Positions 46,568-56,560 of a DNA stretch of 64,000 nt are shown here, piece by piece. The stretch is from assembly GCF_003032475.1 (NCBI RefSeq), contig NZ_CP028369.1:1178001-1242000 (forward strand), given 5' to 3'. The position numbers were made by a program, and so were the translations under genes. Source of the DNA: Streptomyces sp. P3. GTDB taxonomy: Bacteria > Actinomycetota > Actinomycetes > Streptomycetales > Streptomycetaceae. The notes below the pieces were generated by a model. It searched no databases, was not told where the DNA came from, and saw only the letters and a list, made by a program, of their open reading frames with translations. Position 1 is the stretch's first letter. Each line of letters opens with the position of its first letter.

Positions 46568-47776
46568 ATGCCCGCAGATCTCGCCGTCATCGGACTCGGC
46601 CCGCTCGGCCTCCCCCTGGCCCAGGCCGCCGTGGCCGCCGGCATCCCCACCATCGGCTACCGCACCGGCCCCGAGACCGGCTCGCTGAGTCCCGCCGAAC
46701 TGCGCCGGATGCTCTCGGAGGGCTTCCGGACCGCCACCGACCCCGCCGAACTGGGCCGGGTGCGCACCGCCGTCATCTGCGCCCCGACCCCGCGCGACGC
46801 CGACGGCGGTCTCGACCTGAGCCAGGTGGAGAAGGCCGCCCGCACCCTCGCCGGGCACCTGCGCCCGCACACCACCGTGATCCTGGAGTCAGCCGTGTGC
46901 CCCGGGGCCACGGAGGAGTTCCTGCTGCCGCTGCTGGAGGAGACGTCCGGCCTCCGCGCCGGCCGCGACTTCCACCTCGCCCACTCCCCCAGCCGGGTCG
47001 ACCCCGGCAGCCGCGCCTTCACCCCGGCCAACACGCCGAAGGTCATCGGGGGTCTCACCCCCGCCTGCACCGAGTCCGCCGCCGCCTTCTACGGACGGCT
47101 CACGGACAAGGTGGTACGCGCGCGTGGCTTGCGGGAGGCCGAGACCGTGCAGCTCCTGGAGACCAACTTCCGGCACGTCAACATCGCCCTCGTCAACGAG
47201 ATGGCCGTCCTCTGTCACGACCTGGGCGTCGACCTGTGGGACGTCGTCCGCTGCGCGGAGACCAAGCCCTTCGGCTTCGAGGCCTTCCGCCCCGGACCCG
47301 GCGTCGGCGGCCACTCCGTCGCTCTGGACGGCGCAGGCCGGCCGGGCAGCGCGCTGCGCATGGTGGAACTCGCCCAACAGGTCAACAACCGCATGCCCGG
47401 CTACGTCGTCCAGCGCGCCGCCGCCCTCCTCAACGAGCACGGCAAGTCGGCGCGGGGCGCGCGCGTGCTGCTGCTCGGCGTCACCTACAAGGCAGACCTC
47501 GCCGACGAGCAGGGCGCCCCCGCGCGCGAGATCGCGGTCCGCCTGATGGAACTCGGCGCCGCCGTCAGCTACCACGACCCGCACGTCCCGTCCTGGAGCG
47601 TCCTGGACCGCCCGGTGCCCCGCGCCGACTCCCTCTACGAGGCCGCCGCCGACGCGGACCTGACGATCCTCCTGCAGCAGCACCGGACGTACGACCTCCA
47701 GGGCCTGTCAGTGAAGGCGCAGCTGCTGCTGGACACGCGGGGGGCCACTCCCACGGGGGCAGCGCACCGGTTGTGA
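46568..47776 (+). CDS. Nucleotide-sugar dehydrogenase homologue lacking catalytic residues
   Basis: 402 residues of the UDP-glucose/UDP-ManNAc 6-dehydrogenase family: an N-terminal Rossmann domain (GLGPLGLPLA), a central helix (FRHVNIALVNEMAVL) and a C-terminal UDP-binding domain (VLLLGVTYKADLADEQGAPA). The three residues that do the chemistry are changed by my alignment: SPER is SPSR (141-144), the helix Lys is Gln195 (AETVQLLE), and the thiolate Cys of GGHC is Ser250 (GVGGHSVAL). It therefore probably cannot carry out the two-step oxidation. ATG 46568 has GGAAGGA about 10 nt upstream. Confidence 0.75.
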   Translation: MPADLAVIGLGPLGLPLAQAAVAAGIPTIGYRTGPETGSLSPAELRRMLSEGFRTATDPAELGRVRTAVICAPTPRDADGGLDLSQVEKAARTLAGHLRPHTTVILESAVCPGATEEFLLPLLEETSGLRAGRDFHLAHSPSRVDPGSRAFTPANTPKVIGGLTPACTESAAAFYGRLTDKVVRARGLREAETVQLLETNFRHVNIALVNEMAVLCHDLGVDLWDVVRCAETKPFGFEAFRPGPGVGGHSVALDGAGRPGSALRMVELAQQVNNRMPGYVVQRAAALLNEHGKSARGARVLLLGVTYKADLADEQGAPAREIAVRLMELGAAVSYHDPHVPSWSVLDRPVPRADSLYEAAADADLTILLQQHRTYDLQGLSVKAQLLLDTRGATPTGAAHRL

Positions 47777-47816
47777 GCCGGGGCGCACACGGCCGCCGCG
47801 GGCTCCGCAAGGGGGT

Positions 47817-47863
47817 TGCGGTGGCGGCCCATGGGCCCAGGTCTGCGGTGGCGGCCCATGGGC
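47817..47863. repeat. Duplicated 20-bp word with embedded palindrome
   Basis: TGCGGTGGCGGCCCATGGGC occurs at 47817-47836 and 47844-47863. Each copy contains the palindrome GCCCATGGGC. Confidence 0.85.
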
Positions 47864-47908
47864 GCGCCGTCCCGCGGCACCCGCCCCGGTCCGCGCGGGC
47901 ACACGAAA

Positions 47909-47953
47909 GGGGCCGGCCATGTCACCCACGATCCGGGTGAGGTGGCCGGCCCC
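47909..47953. terminator. Bidirectional terminator between the dehydrogenase-like gene and guaB3
   Basis: Stem GGGGCCGGCCA / TGGCCGGCCCC (11 bp) continued by inner stem TCACCC / GGGTGA after a 2-nt mismatch, between converging genes. Confidence 0.85.
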
Positions 47954-47978
47954 TGCCGACGTCCCGCGGAGAAAGCGC

Positions 47979-49103
47979 CTACCGCCGGTGCACCGAGTCC
48001 GCCACGGTGACCTCGACGCGCTGGAACTCCTTCAGTTCGCTGTAGCCGGTCGTGGCCATGGCGCGGCGCAGGGCGCCGAAGAAGTTCATCGAGCCGTCGG
48101 GGGTGTGCGAGGGGCCCGTCAGGACCTCCTCGATCGTGCCTACCGTGCCGAGGTCGACCTTCTTGCCGCGCGGCAGCTCCTCGTTGACGGCCTCCATGCC
48201 CCAGTGGTTGCCGCGGCCGGGCGCGTCGGTCGCGCGCGCGAGCGGCGAGCCCATCATCACCGAGTCGGCGCCGCAGGCGATCGCCTTGGGGAGGTCGCCG
48301 GACCAGCCGACACCGCCGTCCGCGATGACGTGCACATACCGGCCGCCGGACTCGTCCATGTAGTCGCGGCGGGCGGCGGCCACGTCGGCGACCGCGGTCG
48401 CCATCGGGACCTGGATGCCCAGCACGTTACGGGTGGTGTGCGCCGCGCCGCCGCCGAAACCGACCAGGACGCCCGCCGCACCCGTGCGCATCAGGTGCAG
48501 CGCGGCCGTGTAGGTGGCGCAGCCGCCGACGATCACGGGGACGTCGAGCTCGTAGATGAACTGCTTCAGGTTCAGCGGCTCGTGCGAACCGGAGACGTGC
48601 TCCGCCGACACGGTCGTACCGCGGATGACGAAGATGTCCACGCCCGCGTCGACGACGGCCTTGGAGAACTGGGCCGTGCGCTGCGGGGAGAGCGCGGCGG
48701 CGGTGACCACGCCCGAGTCGCGCACCTCCTTGATGCGCTGCCCGATCAGCTCCTCCTTGATGGGAGCCGCGTAGATCTCCTGGAGGCGGCGGGTGGCGGT
48801 GTCCGCGTCCAGTTCGACGATCTCGTCGAGCAGCGGCTGCGGGTCCTCGTGCCGGGTCCACAGGCCCTCGAGGTTGAGGACGCCGAGACCGCCGAGCTCA
48901 CCGATGCGGATTGCCGTGGCCGGGGAGACGACCGAGTCCATGGGGGCGGCCAGGAAGGGCAGCTCGAAGCGGTAGGCGTCGATCTGCCAGGCGATCGAGA
49001 CCTCCTTCGGGTCCCGCGTACGGCGGCTGGGGACGACGGCGATGTCGTCGAAGGCGTACGCCCGGCGGCCGCGCTTGCCGCGCCCGATCTCGATCTCAGT
49101 CAC
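47979..49103 (-). CDS. guaB3: GuaB3 family IMP dehydrogenase-related protein
   Basis: 374 residues of the IMPDH/GMP reductase fold without CBS domains. Starts MTEIEIGRGKRGRRAY as in other actinobacterial GuaB3. The (beta/alpha)8 barrel has the conserved APMDSVVSP, GGLGVLN and GGRYVHVIADGGVGWSGDL blocks. The loop that holds the catalytic Cys in IMPDH (GSICTTR) reads GFGGGAAHTTRNVLG here, so the Cys is absent. Catalysis by the IMPDH mechanism is unlikely; its role in purine metabolism is unresolved for this actinobacterial group. It lies directly downstream of guaB in the same orientation. Confidence 0.9.
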   Translation of the reverse strand: MTEIEIGRGKRGRRAYAFDDIAVVPSRRTRDPKEVSIAWQIDAYRFELPFLAAPMDSVVSPATAIRIGELGGLGVLNLEGLWTRHEDPQPLLDEIVELDADTATRRLQEIYAAPIKEELIGQRIKEVRDSGVVTAAALSPQRTAQFSKAVVDAGVDIFVIRGTTVSAEHVSGSHEPLNLKQFIYELDVPVIVGGCATYTAALHLMRTGAAGVLVGFGGGAAHTTRNVLGIQVPMATAVADVAAARRDYMDESGGRYVHVIADGGVGWSGDLPKAIACGADSVMMGSPLARATDAPGRGNHWGMEAVNEELPRGKKVDLGTVGTIEEVLTGPSHTPDGSMNFFGALRRAMATTGYSELKEFQRVEVTVADSVHRR

Positions 49104-49157
49104 GTGTGTGGCCTTTCCCTGATGCGTTGCAGCGTCTTCCAGTATCGCCGACGGCTA

Positions 49158-49198
49158 CGACAAGGGCGGCCCCGGATGTTCCGGGACCGCCCTTGTCG
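49158..49198. terminator. Terminator between guaB and guaB3
   Basis: Long stem CGACAAGGGCGG.CCCGGA / TCCGGG.CCGCCCTTGTCG with a 3-nt loop and one internal mismatch. It probably ends part of the guaB transcript. Confidence 0.85.
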
Positions 49199-49254
49199 CG
49201 TCACACGCGCGCGTGAGCGCCCTGCGCGCATCGCCGTTCATCGCCGGCGAGCGG

Positions 49255-50799
<1,545 letters not shown>

Positions 50800-50953
50800 C
50801 TAACGGGAAGCGAACCGCCCGAATTCCACGGATGAGCGTGACTCCGGTCTTCGTATGTTCGTACGGAGAACGCGGCGTGCCCGTTCACCGGAGGTCCGCC
50901 CGGCGGCGAAAGCGCTCTCTCCGGGGCGGCGTCGGCGCGCCCGGCGGAGCGGT

Positions 50954-51631
50954 CTACTGCTCGGCCAGCGCCCGCAGCCGGCTCAGCGCGCGGTGCTGGG
51001 CCACCCGGACCGCCCCGGGTGACATTCCCAACATCTGGCCGGTCTCCTCAGCGGTGAGGCCCACCGCGATGCGCAGCAGAAGCAGTTCCCGCTGGTTCTC
51101 GGGCAGGTTGGCCATGAGCTTCTTCGCCCACTCGGCATCGCTGCTGAGCAGGGCGCGCTCCTCGGGGCCGAGGGAGTCGTCGGGACGCTCGGGCATCTCG
51201 TCGGAGGGGACCGCAGTCGAGCCCGGATGACGCATCGCCGCCCGTTGCAGGTCGGCGACCTTGTGCGCGGCGATGGCGAAGACGAAGGCCTCGAAGGGCC
51301 GACCGGTGTCCCGGTAGCGGGGCAGGGCGAGGAGGACCGCGACGCAGACCTCCTGGGCGAGGTCCTCGACGAAATGGCGCGCGTCGCCGGGCAGCCGGGA
51401 CAGCCGGGTACGGCAGTAGCGCAGGGCCAGCGGGTGGACGTGGGCCAGCAGGTCGTGCGTGGCCTGCTCGTCGCCGTCCACGGCGCGATGGACGAGTGCC
51501 CCGATCGTCCCCACGGCAGCGACCGCCTCGTCATCGCGCATCGGTCCATGGTGCACTGCGGCCGGACCGGCCGCGGCACCGTGCCCGTCGTTGTGCACCG
51601 AAGCGTTATGAGCAGGTGCGCCGGAAGTCAT
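50954..51631 (-). CDS. ECF-type RNA polymerase sigma factor
   Basis: 225 residues from ATG 51631 (GGGGAGG 8 nt upstream); ATG 51541 and ATG 51682 are alternatives. Region 2 (about 65-130; [19 protein letters not shown]) and region 4 (about 165-220; [26 protein letters not shown]) are present, and there is no C-terminal extension. Its place between guaB and bldM is that of SCO4769 in S. coelicolor. From memory that is the orthologue of ShbA, which drives hrdB transcription in S. griseus; I am not certain enough to use the name. No anti-sigma gene is adjacent. Confidence 0.85.
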   Translation of the reverse strand: MTSGAPAHNASVHNDGHGAAAGPAAVHHGPMRDDEAVAAVGTIGALVHRAVDGDEQATHDLLAHVHPLALRYCRTRLSRLPGDARHFVEDLAQEVCVAVLLALPRYRDTGRPFEAFVFAIAAHKVADLQRAAMRHPGSTAVPSDEMPERPDDSLGPEERALLSSDAEWAKKLMANLPENQRELLLLRIAVGLTAEETGQMLGMSPGAVRVAQHRALSRLRALAEQ

Positions 51632-52404
51632 CCCCTGCGCCCTCCCCTTCCGCTCGACCGACTCGTCCCCGAGGAACTCCACACCTCAAGGATGCGGCAT
51701 CCGCGGCGAAACGAGCAGCGGGCGTCGGCCGGGACCTCTCGCCGCGCCCACCCGAGGTGCGGCGGGAGGACGCGACATCCGGCCTCAGGACCGCCCCTGA
51801 CCAGGGAGGTTCGCTCATGGGCCCACTCCCCTCGTGAATGACCGATGTCACCCGCGGCCGCTCCGGACCGCCATGCGGGATGTCATGCCTTGACGCCATG
51901 CCCGAATGCCATGGCGGACCGCCACGGACCGCACCGTCCGGCCCGGGATCGCCCGGTGCCGGGACCGGCCCGGAGCCGTGAGGCCATCGACCCGACGCCC
52001 TCGACCCGTCGGCCCGAAGGCTCTGAAGCCGCGCCGGGAAGCCGTCGGTCCGAAGGCCGTGAAGCCGAGCCGTGAAGCCGGGAAGCCGTCGACCCGAAGG
52101 CCGTGAGGCCGAGCGTCCGTGTACTGCGACGGCCGAGCACCCATGCTCCTGCGACCGAGGTGCGAAGGAACAGCCGTCAGGAGCGCCGTGAAGCGCCCGG
52201 TCCGGAGCCGCGAGGCCCGCCGGTCCGAAGGCCGTGAAGCCACCGGTCGAAACCGCAGGGCCACCGGTCGACGCTGCGAGGCGACCGGTCCGAGGCCGGG
52301 AACCCGCCGACCCGACCGCGGCTGCGCAGCCGCCGGCCCCAGGTCGCGGGACCGGCCGCGACCGGGGCCCAGGGCCCGGGCGACGAAGACCGGGGCGGCC
52401 TCTC
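51632..52404. repeat. 773-bp non-coding region with diverged tandem repeats
   Basis: No gene recognised between the sigma factor and bldM. From about 51990 to 52290 a unit of roughly 44 bp recurs, with core GTCGGTCCGAAGGCCGTGAAGCC (52043, 52088, 52220; weaker copies at 52007 and 52270). The copies make long frames open in several phases, so apparent ORFs here are not trustworthy. The left part holds the promoter region of the sigma factor. Confidence 0.65.
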
Positions 52405-53016
52405 CTAACGGACCAGGCCCCAACGGAAGCCGAGGGCCACCGCGTGTGCGCGGTCCGACGCGCCGAGCTTCTTGAACAGCCGTCGGGCGTGCGTCTTGAC
52501 GGTGTCCTCGGAGAGGAACAGCTCACGGCCGATCTCCGCGTTGGAGCGGCCGTGACTCATGCCTTCGAGGACCTGGATCTCACGCGCGGTGAGCGTGGGC
52601 GCCGCTCCCATCTCGGCTGACCTCAGCCGCCGCGGGGCGAGCCGCCAGGTGGGGTCGGCGAGGGCCTGCGTGACCGTCGCCCGCAGTTCCGCGCGCGAGG
52701 CGTCCTTGTGCAGATAGCCGCGGGCGCCGGCCGCGACCGCGAGGGCCACGCCGTCGAGGTCCTCCGCGACGGTCAGCATGATGATGCGGGCGCCGGGGTC
52801 GGCCGACAGCAGCCGCCGTACGGTCTCGACGCCGCCCAGTCCGGGCATGCGCACGTCCATCAGAATCAGGTCCGAGCGGTCGGCACCCCAGCGGCGGAGG
52901 ACTTCCTCGCCGTTGGCCGCCGTCGTCACGCGCTCGACACCGGGCACGGTCGCGACCGCGCGGCGGAGCGCCTCTCGGGCAAGCGGGGAGTCGTCGCAGA
53001 CGAGGACGGAAGTCAT
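52405..53016 (-). CDS. bldM: Developmental response regulator BldM
   Basis: Orphan NarL-type regulator needed for aerial growth and sporulation; it works as a homodimer on early genes and as a BldM-WhiI heterodimer on late ones (family knowledge). 203 residues, same length as S. coelicolor BldM. Receiver domain 1-120 with Asp54 at the usual phospho-site (LMDVRMPGLGG), and GerE DNA-binding domain 140-203 (LTAREIQVLEGMSHGRSNAEIG). The divergent neighbour is whiD, and the ECF sigma gene is downstream, as in S. coelicolor. Confidence 0.95.
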   Translation of the reverse strand: MTSVLVCDDSPLAREALRRAVATVPGVERVTTAANGEEVLRRWGADRSDLILMDVRMPGLGGVETVRRLLSADPGARIIMLTVAEDLDGVALAVAAGARGYLHKDASRAELRATVTQALADPTWRLAPRRLRSAEMGAAPTLTAREIQVLEGMSHGRSNAEIGRELFLSEDTVKTHARRLFKKLGASDRAHAVALGFRWGLVR

Positions 53017-53397
53017 GGCCGCCCTCCGCAGCTGATGCGCGTCACCTTGTGCCTCCAGGCTGGTACGAAATCGTCACCTGTGCGGTCGACCGTCTCGGAC
53101 GCCTGCCCGAGCGTTTGTCTTCTCCAACCGCCACCGCTCACTCAACGATGGTCACTCGAAAGAGTTACGGGGCCGCGTGCATTCTTCGGCACTCTACGTG
53201 AGGGCGCGGACACAGAGGAGTCAGCCACACGGACCCTCAAGCTTTCACCACAAGCGACGCCCCGTTTGGCCCTATTTCTTCCCTTTCACTGGTGTCTGAG
53301 GCTAGATTCGCAATGAGTCATATTTTCATCTCCTTAGATCGTAGTTGTACGGTCGTGGGCACGGTATCCGCTCTGAACGGCTACAAGGGGTCACGCA
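53017..53397. promoter_or_regulatory. Divergent bldM-whiD control region
   Basis: 381 bp between two developmental genes, AT-richer near 53280-53350 (CAATGAGTCATATTTTCATC). Both genes are known to be under developmental promoters in this genus. I could not pick a sigma WhiG consensus or BldD box with confidence. Confidence 0.5.
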
Positions 53398-53727
53398 ATG
53401 GCAGATTTCTCCCGCCTTCCCGGACCGAACGCGGATCTGTGGGACTGGCAGCTTCTCGCCGCCTGCCGCGGAGTGGACAGCTCGCTCTTCTTCCATCCGG
53501 AGGGCGAACGCGGGGCGGCTCGGAGCGCTCGAGAGAACTCGGCCAAGGAGGTCTGCATGAGGTGCCCGGTCCGCGCGCAGTGCGCGGCGCACGCGCTGGC
53601 GGTACGCGAGCCGTACGGCGTGTGGGGCGGGTTGACCGAGGACGAGCGCGAAGAGCTCATGGGGCGGGCACGCAACCGCCTGGTCTCGGCGTCGTCGGGC
53701 GCGAGAGACACCGCTTCGAACACATGA
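53398..53727 (+). CDS. whiD: WhiB-like iron-sulphur regulator WhiD
   Basis: 109 residues. The four [4Fe-4S] ligands are Cys23, Cys53, Cys56 and Cys62 (LLAACRG; EVCMRCPVRAQC), followed by the WhiB turn GVWGGLTEDEREEL and a basic tail RARNRL. The cysteine spacing and position divergent from bldM identify WhiD, needed for late sporulation and normal spore septation; it binds the principal sigma factor. ATG 53398 is the normal start. A strong terminator follows 17 bp downstream of the stop. Confidence 0.94.
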   Translation: MADFSRLPGPNADLWDWQLLAACRGVDSSLFFHPEGERGAARSARENSAKEVCMRCPVRAQCAAHALAVREPYGVWGGLTEDEREELMGRARNRLVSASSGARDTASNT

Positions 53728-53743
53728 AGGAACGTTTCTGCAC

Positions 53744-53773
53744 AACGGAGGGCACACACGCGTGCCCTCCGTT
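53744..53773. terminator. Terminator downstream of whiD
   Basis: Perfect 12-bp stem AACGGAGGGCAC / GTGCCCTCCGTT with a 6-nt loop, between whiD and the converging LysR gene. Confidence 0.9.
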
Positions 53774-53841
53774 TCCGTCATCGGCTTCCGTGATCGGCTT
53801 CCGCCATCGGCCCTCGCCATCGGCTTCCTCCGTCGGCCATG

Positions 53842-54852
53842 TCATGAAGGGGCCGCGGCACGCCCCAGCTGCTCCAGGGTGGCCGCCACCGCCGGCACGT
53901 TGGCCAGGTCGGGCAGGGTGAGCGCGACGATCTCCCGCCGCACCGCCGGTTCCAGCGTCAGCGCCCGGACGCCGCGGGGGCGTACGGAGTCGATCGCGAG
54001 CTGGGGCAGGACGGCGACGCCCAGACCGGCGCCGACCAGGCCCACCACCGCCGGGTAGTCGTCGGTCGCGAAGTCGATGCGGGGCGTGAAGCCCGCGCTC
54101 TCGCACACCTGCACCAGCCGGCCGCGGCAGCGGGGGCAGCCGGCGATCCACGGCTCGGCGGCGAGGTCGCCGATGGCGACGGTGTCCGGGGATCCGGTGC
54201 GGGCGAGGCGGTGCCGCTCGGGGACGAGCGCCACCAGGCGGTCCTTCAGCAGCGGCCGTACGACCAGGTCGTCCCATTCGTCGTCACCGGGGTCCGCCAG
54301 ACCGAGGCCGCCCGGACGGACCGGGCCGGGGCCGCGGACGGGGCCGGGGCCGCGGACGGGGCCGGGGCCTTGCCCGTCCGCGCCGCCGGGGGTCGCGCGT
54401 TCGTAGCGGAAGGCGAGGGCGATGTCGCAGTCGCCTTCGCGCAGCAGCCGCACCGACTGCGGCGGCTCCGCCTCCTCGAGGGAGACGCGGGTGCCGGGGT
54501 GGGCCGCGCGCAGGGCGGCGAGGGCGGTCGGGACGAGGGTGGAGCTGCCGCTGGGGAAGGACACCAGGCGAACCCGGCCGGCACGCAGGCCGGCGATGGC
54601 CGCGACCTCCTCCTCCGCCGCGGTGAGGCCCGACAGGATCCCGGCCGCGTGCCGGACGAGGGCCTCGCCCGCCTGGGTCAGCCGCATCTCACGACCGCTG
54701 CGGATCAGCAGCGGGGTGCCGACGGACGCCTCCAGGGCCTTCATCTGCTGACTGACGGCCGGCTGGGTGCAGCCCAGCTCCCGCCCGGCCGCCGAGAAGG
54801 AGCCGGTGGCGGCGACGGCGCGCAGTACGCGAAGATGACGTGCCTCGATCAT
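53842..54852 (-). CDS. LysR family transcriptional regulator
   Basis: 336 residues from ATG 54852. N-terminal winged helix (about 1-65; LRAVAATGSFSAAGRELGCTQPAVSQQMKALE), then an effector-binding domain. The first lobe is interrupted at about 160-180 by a GPGPVR repeat encoded by an 18-bp tandem array (54323-54370). It is divergent from the MOSC-domain gene with 80 bp between them, the normal layout for a LysR protein controlling its neighbour. The inducer is unknown. Compared with typical LysR proteins the insertion makes the protein about 30 residues longer. Confidence 0.88.
   Translation of the reverse strand: MIEARHLRVLRAVAATGSFSAAGRELGCTQPAVSQQMKALEASVGTPLLIRSGREMRLTQAGEALVRHAAGILSGLTAAEEEVAAIAGLRAGRVRLVSFPSGSSTLVPTALAALRAAHPGTRVSLEEAEPPQSVRLLREGDCDIALAFRYERATPGGADGQGPGPVRGPGPVRGPGPVRPGGLGLADPGDDEWDDLVVRPLLKDRLVALVPERHRLARTGSPDTVAIGDLAAEPWIAGCPRCRGRLVQVCESAGFTPRIDFATDDYPAVVGLVGAGLGVAVLPQLAIDSVRPRGVRALTLEPAVRREIVALTLPDLANVPAVAATLEQLGRAAAPS
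54323..54370. repeat. 18-bp tandem repeat in the LysR gene
   Basis: Units GGGCCGGGGCCGCGGACG at 54323 and 54341 with a partial third to 54370. Encodes Gly-Pro-Gly-Pro-Val-Arg hexapeptides in frame in the effector domain. Confidence 0.9.
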
Positions 54853-54932
54853 ACGCCGAGCATAAGGGAGTCTTGGGTTTCCAGGCGAATAATGCGTCGA
54901 CACTTTGATGTCCGGTCGCCTATCGTGCCGCC
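54853..54932. promoter_or_regulatory. Divergent LysR-MOSC promoter region
   Basis: 80 bp between the divergent starts. A LysR T-N11-A type half-palindrome (around CTTGGGTTTCCAGGCGAA, 54873-54890) is the best candidate operator but is imperfect. Confidence 0.4.
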
Positions 54933-55601
54933 ATGAGGCTTCTGTCCGTCAATCTGGGCCGCCCGACGGCCGTGCCCTACACCGACCAGCCCCAGGGCCT
55001 GACCGGCATCGACAAACAGCCGGTCGAGGGGCCCGTGCGGGTGTCCGCGCCCGGCCCGAAGGGCGTCGGCGCGAGCGGCCTGGCCGGGGACACGGTGTGC
55101 GACCTGCGCCATCACGGCGGCGACGACCAGGCGGTGTACGCCTTCGCGCGCGAGGACCTCGACGCATGGGAGCGAGAACTGGGGCGCACGCTTGCCGCCG
55201 GCGCGTTCGGCGAGAACCTCACCACGTCGGGGCTCGACGTCTCCGGCGCGCGGATCGGCGAGCGCTGGCGGATCGGCTCCGAGGTGGTGCTGGAGGTGAG
55301 CGCGGGGCGGATACCGTGCCTCACCTTCCAGGGGCATCTGGGTGAGCGGCGCTGGGTCCGGCGGTTCACCGAGAAGGCGGCCACGGGCGCGTACCTGCGG
55401 GTGATCGTGCCGGGTGAGATCCGCGCGGGGGACGCGGTGGAGATCGTCCACCTGCCGGATCACGAGGTGACGGCCCGCATGCAGTTCCAGGCCGTCACCA
55501 CACACCGGGAGCTGTTGCCCCGGACGCTCGCCGCGGGCGACGCCCTGCATCCGGAGACGCTGGCCGCGGCCCGGAAGTATCTGGAGCAGCACGGAGAGTG
55601 A
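54933..55601 (+). CDS. MOSC domain-containing protein (YiiM-like)
   Basis: 222 residues with the MOSC beta-barrel fold related to the C-terminal domain of molybdenum cofactor sulfurase. Signatures: DLRHHGGDDQAVYAF, GAFGENLTTSGLDV and GRIPCLTFQGHL (conserved Cys). A short C-terminal helical bundle (about 165-222) as in YiiM follows. YiiM-type proteins reduce N-hydroxylated bases using Moco; that activity is likely but not shown. It is divergent from, and possibly controlled by, the LysR gene. Confidence 0.85.
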   Translation: MRLLSVNLGRPTAVPYTDQPQGLTGIDKQPVEGPVRVSAPGPKGVGASGLAGDTVCDLRHHGGDDQAVYAFAREDLDAWERELGRTLAAGAFGENLTTSGLDVSGARIGERWRIGSEVVLEVSAGRIPCLTFQGHLGERRWVRRFTEKAATGAYLRVIVPGEIRAGDAVEIVHLPDHEVTARMQFQAVTTHRELLPRTLAAGDALHPETLAAARKYLEQHGE

Positions 55602-55696
55602 GACCTCCGGGGTGAGCGGCGCTCACGCGACCTTCACCTTCGGGAGGCCGCGTGCAGAGAGCGGACGGACCCGCTCCGGGTCACTAACCTTCTGTC

Positions 55697-56470
55697 ATGA
55701 CAACGGCTCTCATCACGGGTTCGACCGCGGGCATCGGCGCCGCGTTCGCCCGCAGACTGGCGGCGGACGGGCATGATCTCGTCCTCGTCGCACGGGACAC
55801 CAAGCGGCTGCGCGAGCAGGCGACCGAGTTGCACGACCGGCACGGCATCGAGGCTGAGGTGCTGACGGCCGACCTGTCGACGGACGAGGGCATCGAAGCG
55901 GTGGCCGTCCGGCTCGGCGACCGCAAGAAGCCCGTCGACCTGCTGGTCAACAACGCCGGCTTCGGCAACAAGGGCCGCTATCTCGACGTCTCCATGGCGG
56001 ACGAGCTGACCATGCTCAAGGTGCACTGCGAGGCGGTGCTGCGGCTGACGTCCGCGGCCGCGGCCACGATGCGCGAGCGCGGGCGCGGGGGCGTCGTCAA
56101 CGTGGCCTCGGTGGCGGCGTTCGTACCTCGCGGGACGTACGGGGCGTCCAAGGCGTGGGTCGTGCAGTTCACGCAGGGCGTGGCGAAGGACCTGGCCGGG
56201 ACGGGCGTGCGGCTGATGGCCCTGTGCCCGGGTTTCGTGCGCACGGAGTTCCATGAGCGGGCCGGGATGGGCACCGACAACATCCCCGGCTGGATGTGGC
56301 TGGACGCGGACAAATTGGTCGCGGCGGCGCTGCAGGACCTGGCGCGCGGGAAGTCGGTGTCGATCCCCGACCCGCGGTACAAGGCGCTGATGGGGCTGGT
56401 GAAGGTGACCCCGCGGTCATTGCTGGGCGGCGTCAGCTCGCGGACGGGGCGCAAGTACGGACCCCGGTGA
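55697..56470 (+). CDS. SDR family oxidoreductase
   Basis: 257 residues. Classical short-chain dehydrogenase: dinucleotide-binding ITGSTAGIGAAFARRLAADG at the N-terminus, NNAGFG, catalytic Ser in NVASVAAF and YGASK with Tyr and Lys. The RDTKRL region (positive residues after strand 2) favours NADP(H). The C-terminus has a basic tail ending GRKYGPR. Substrate unknown. ATG 55697 is the only good start. It follows the MOSC gene by 95 bp, and a SnoaL-like gene follows on the same strand. Confidence 0.85.
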   Translation: MTTALITGSTAGIGAAFARRLAADGHDLVLVARDTKRLREQATELHDRHGIEAEVLTADLSTDEGIEAVAVRLGDRKKPVDLLVNNAGFGNKGRYLDVSMADELTMLKVHCEAVLRLTSAAAATMRERGRGGVVNVASVAAFVPRGTYGASKAWVVQFTQGVAKDLAGTGVRLMALCPGFVRTEFHERAGMGTDNIPGWMWLDADKLVAAALQDLARGKSVSIPDPRYKALMGLVKVTPRSLLGGVSSRTGRKYGPR

Positions 56471-56560
56471 CGGATCCGCGGGCGGGCGGGTGGCGTCGGC
56501 GTTCCGGTGGGAGGATGGGCGTGTCCGAACACCGGATCCAGGGGGGCCGGAGGCGACGCC

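Noticed and set aside
47735..47776. Third copy of the 45-bp element at the end of the sugar dehydrogenase-like gene (GGGGGCCACTCCCACGGGGGCAG)
   Set aside because: Only a short G/C-rich resemblance. The sequence TPTGAAHRL is a natural end of the protein.
51606..52526. Minus-strand frames of 190-306 codons between the sigma factor and bldM
   Set aside because: They arise from tandem repeats (FTAFGP-type peptides), with no ribosome binding site or family match.
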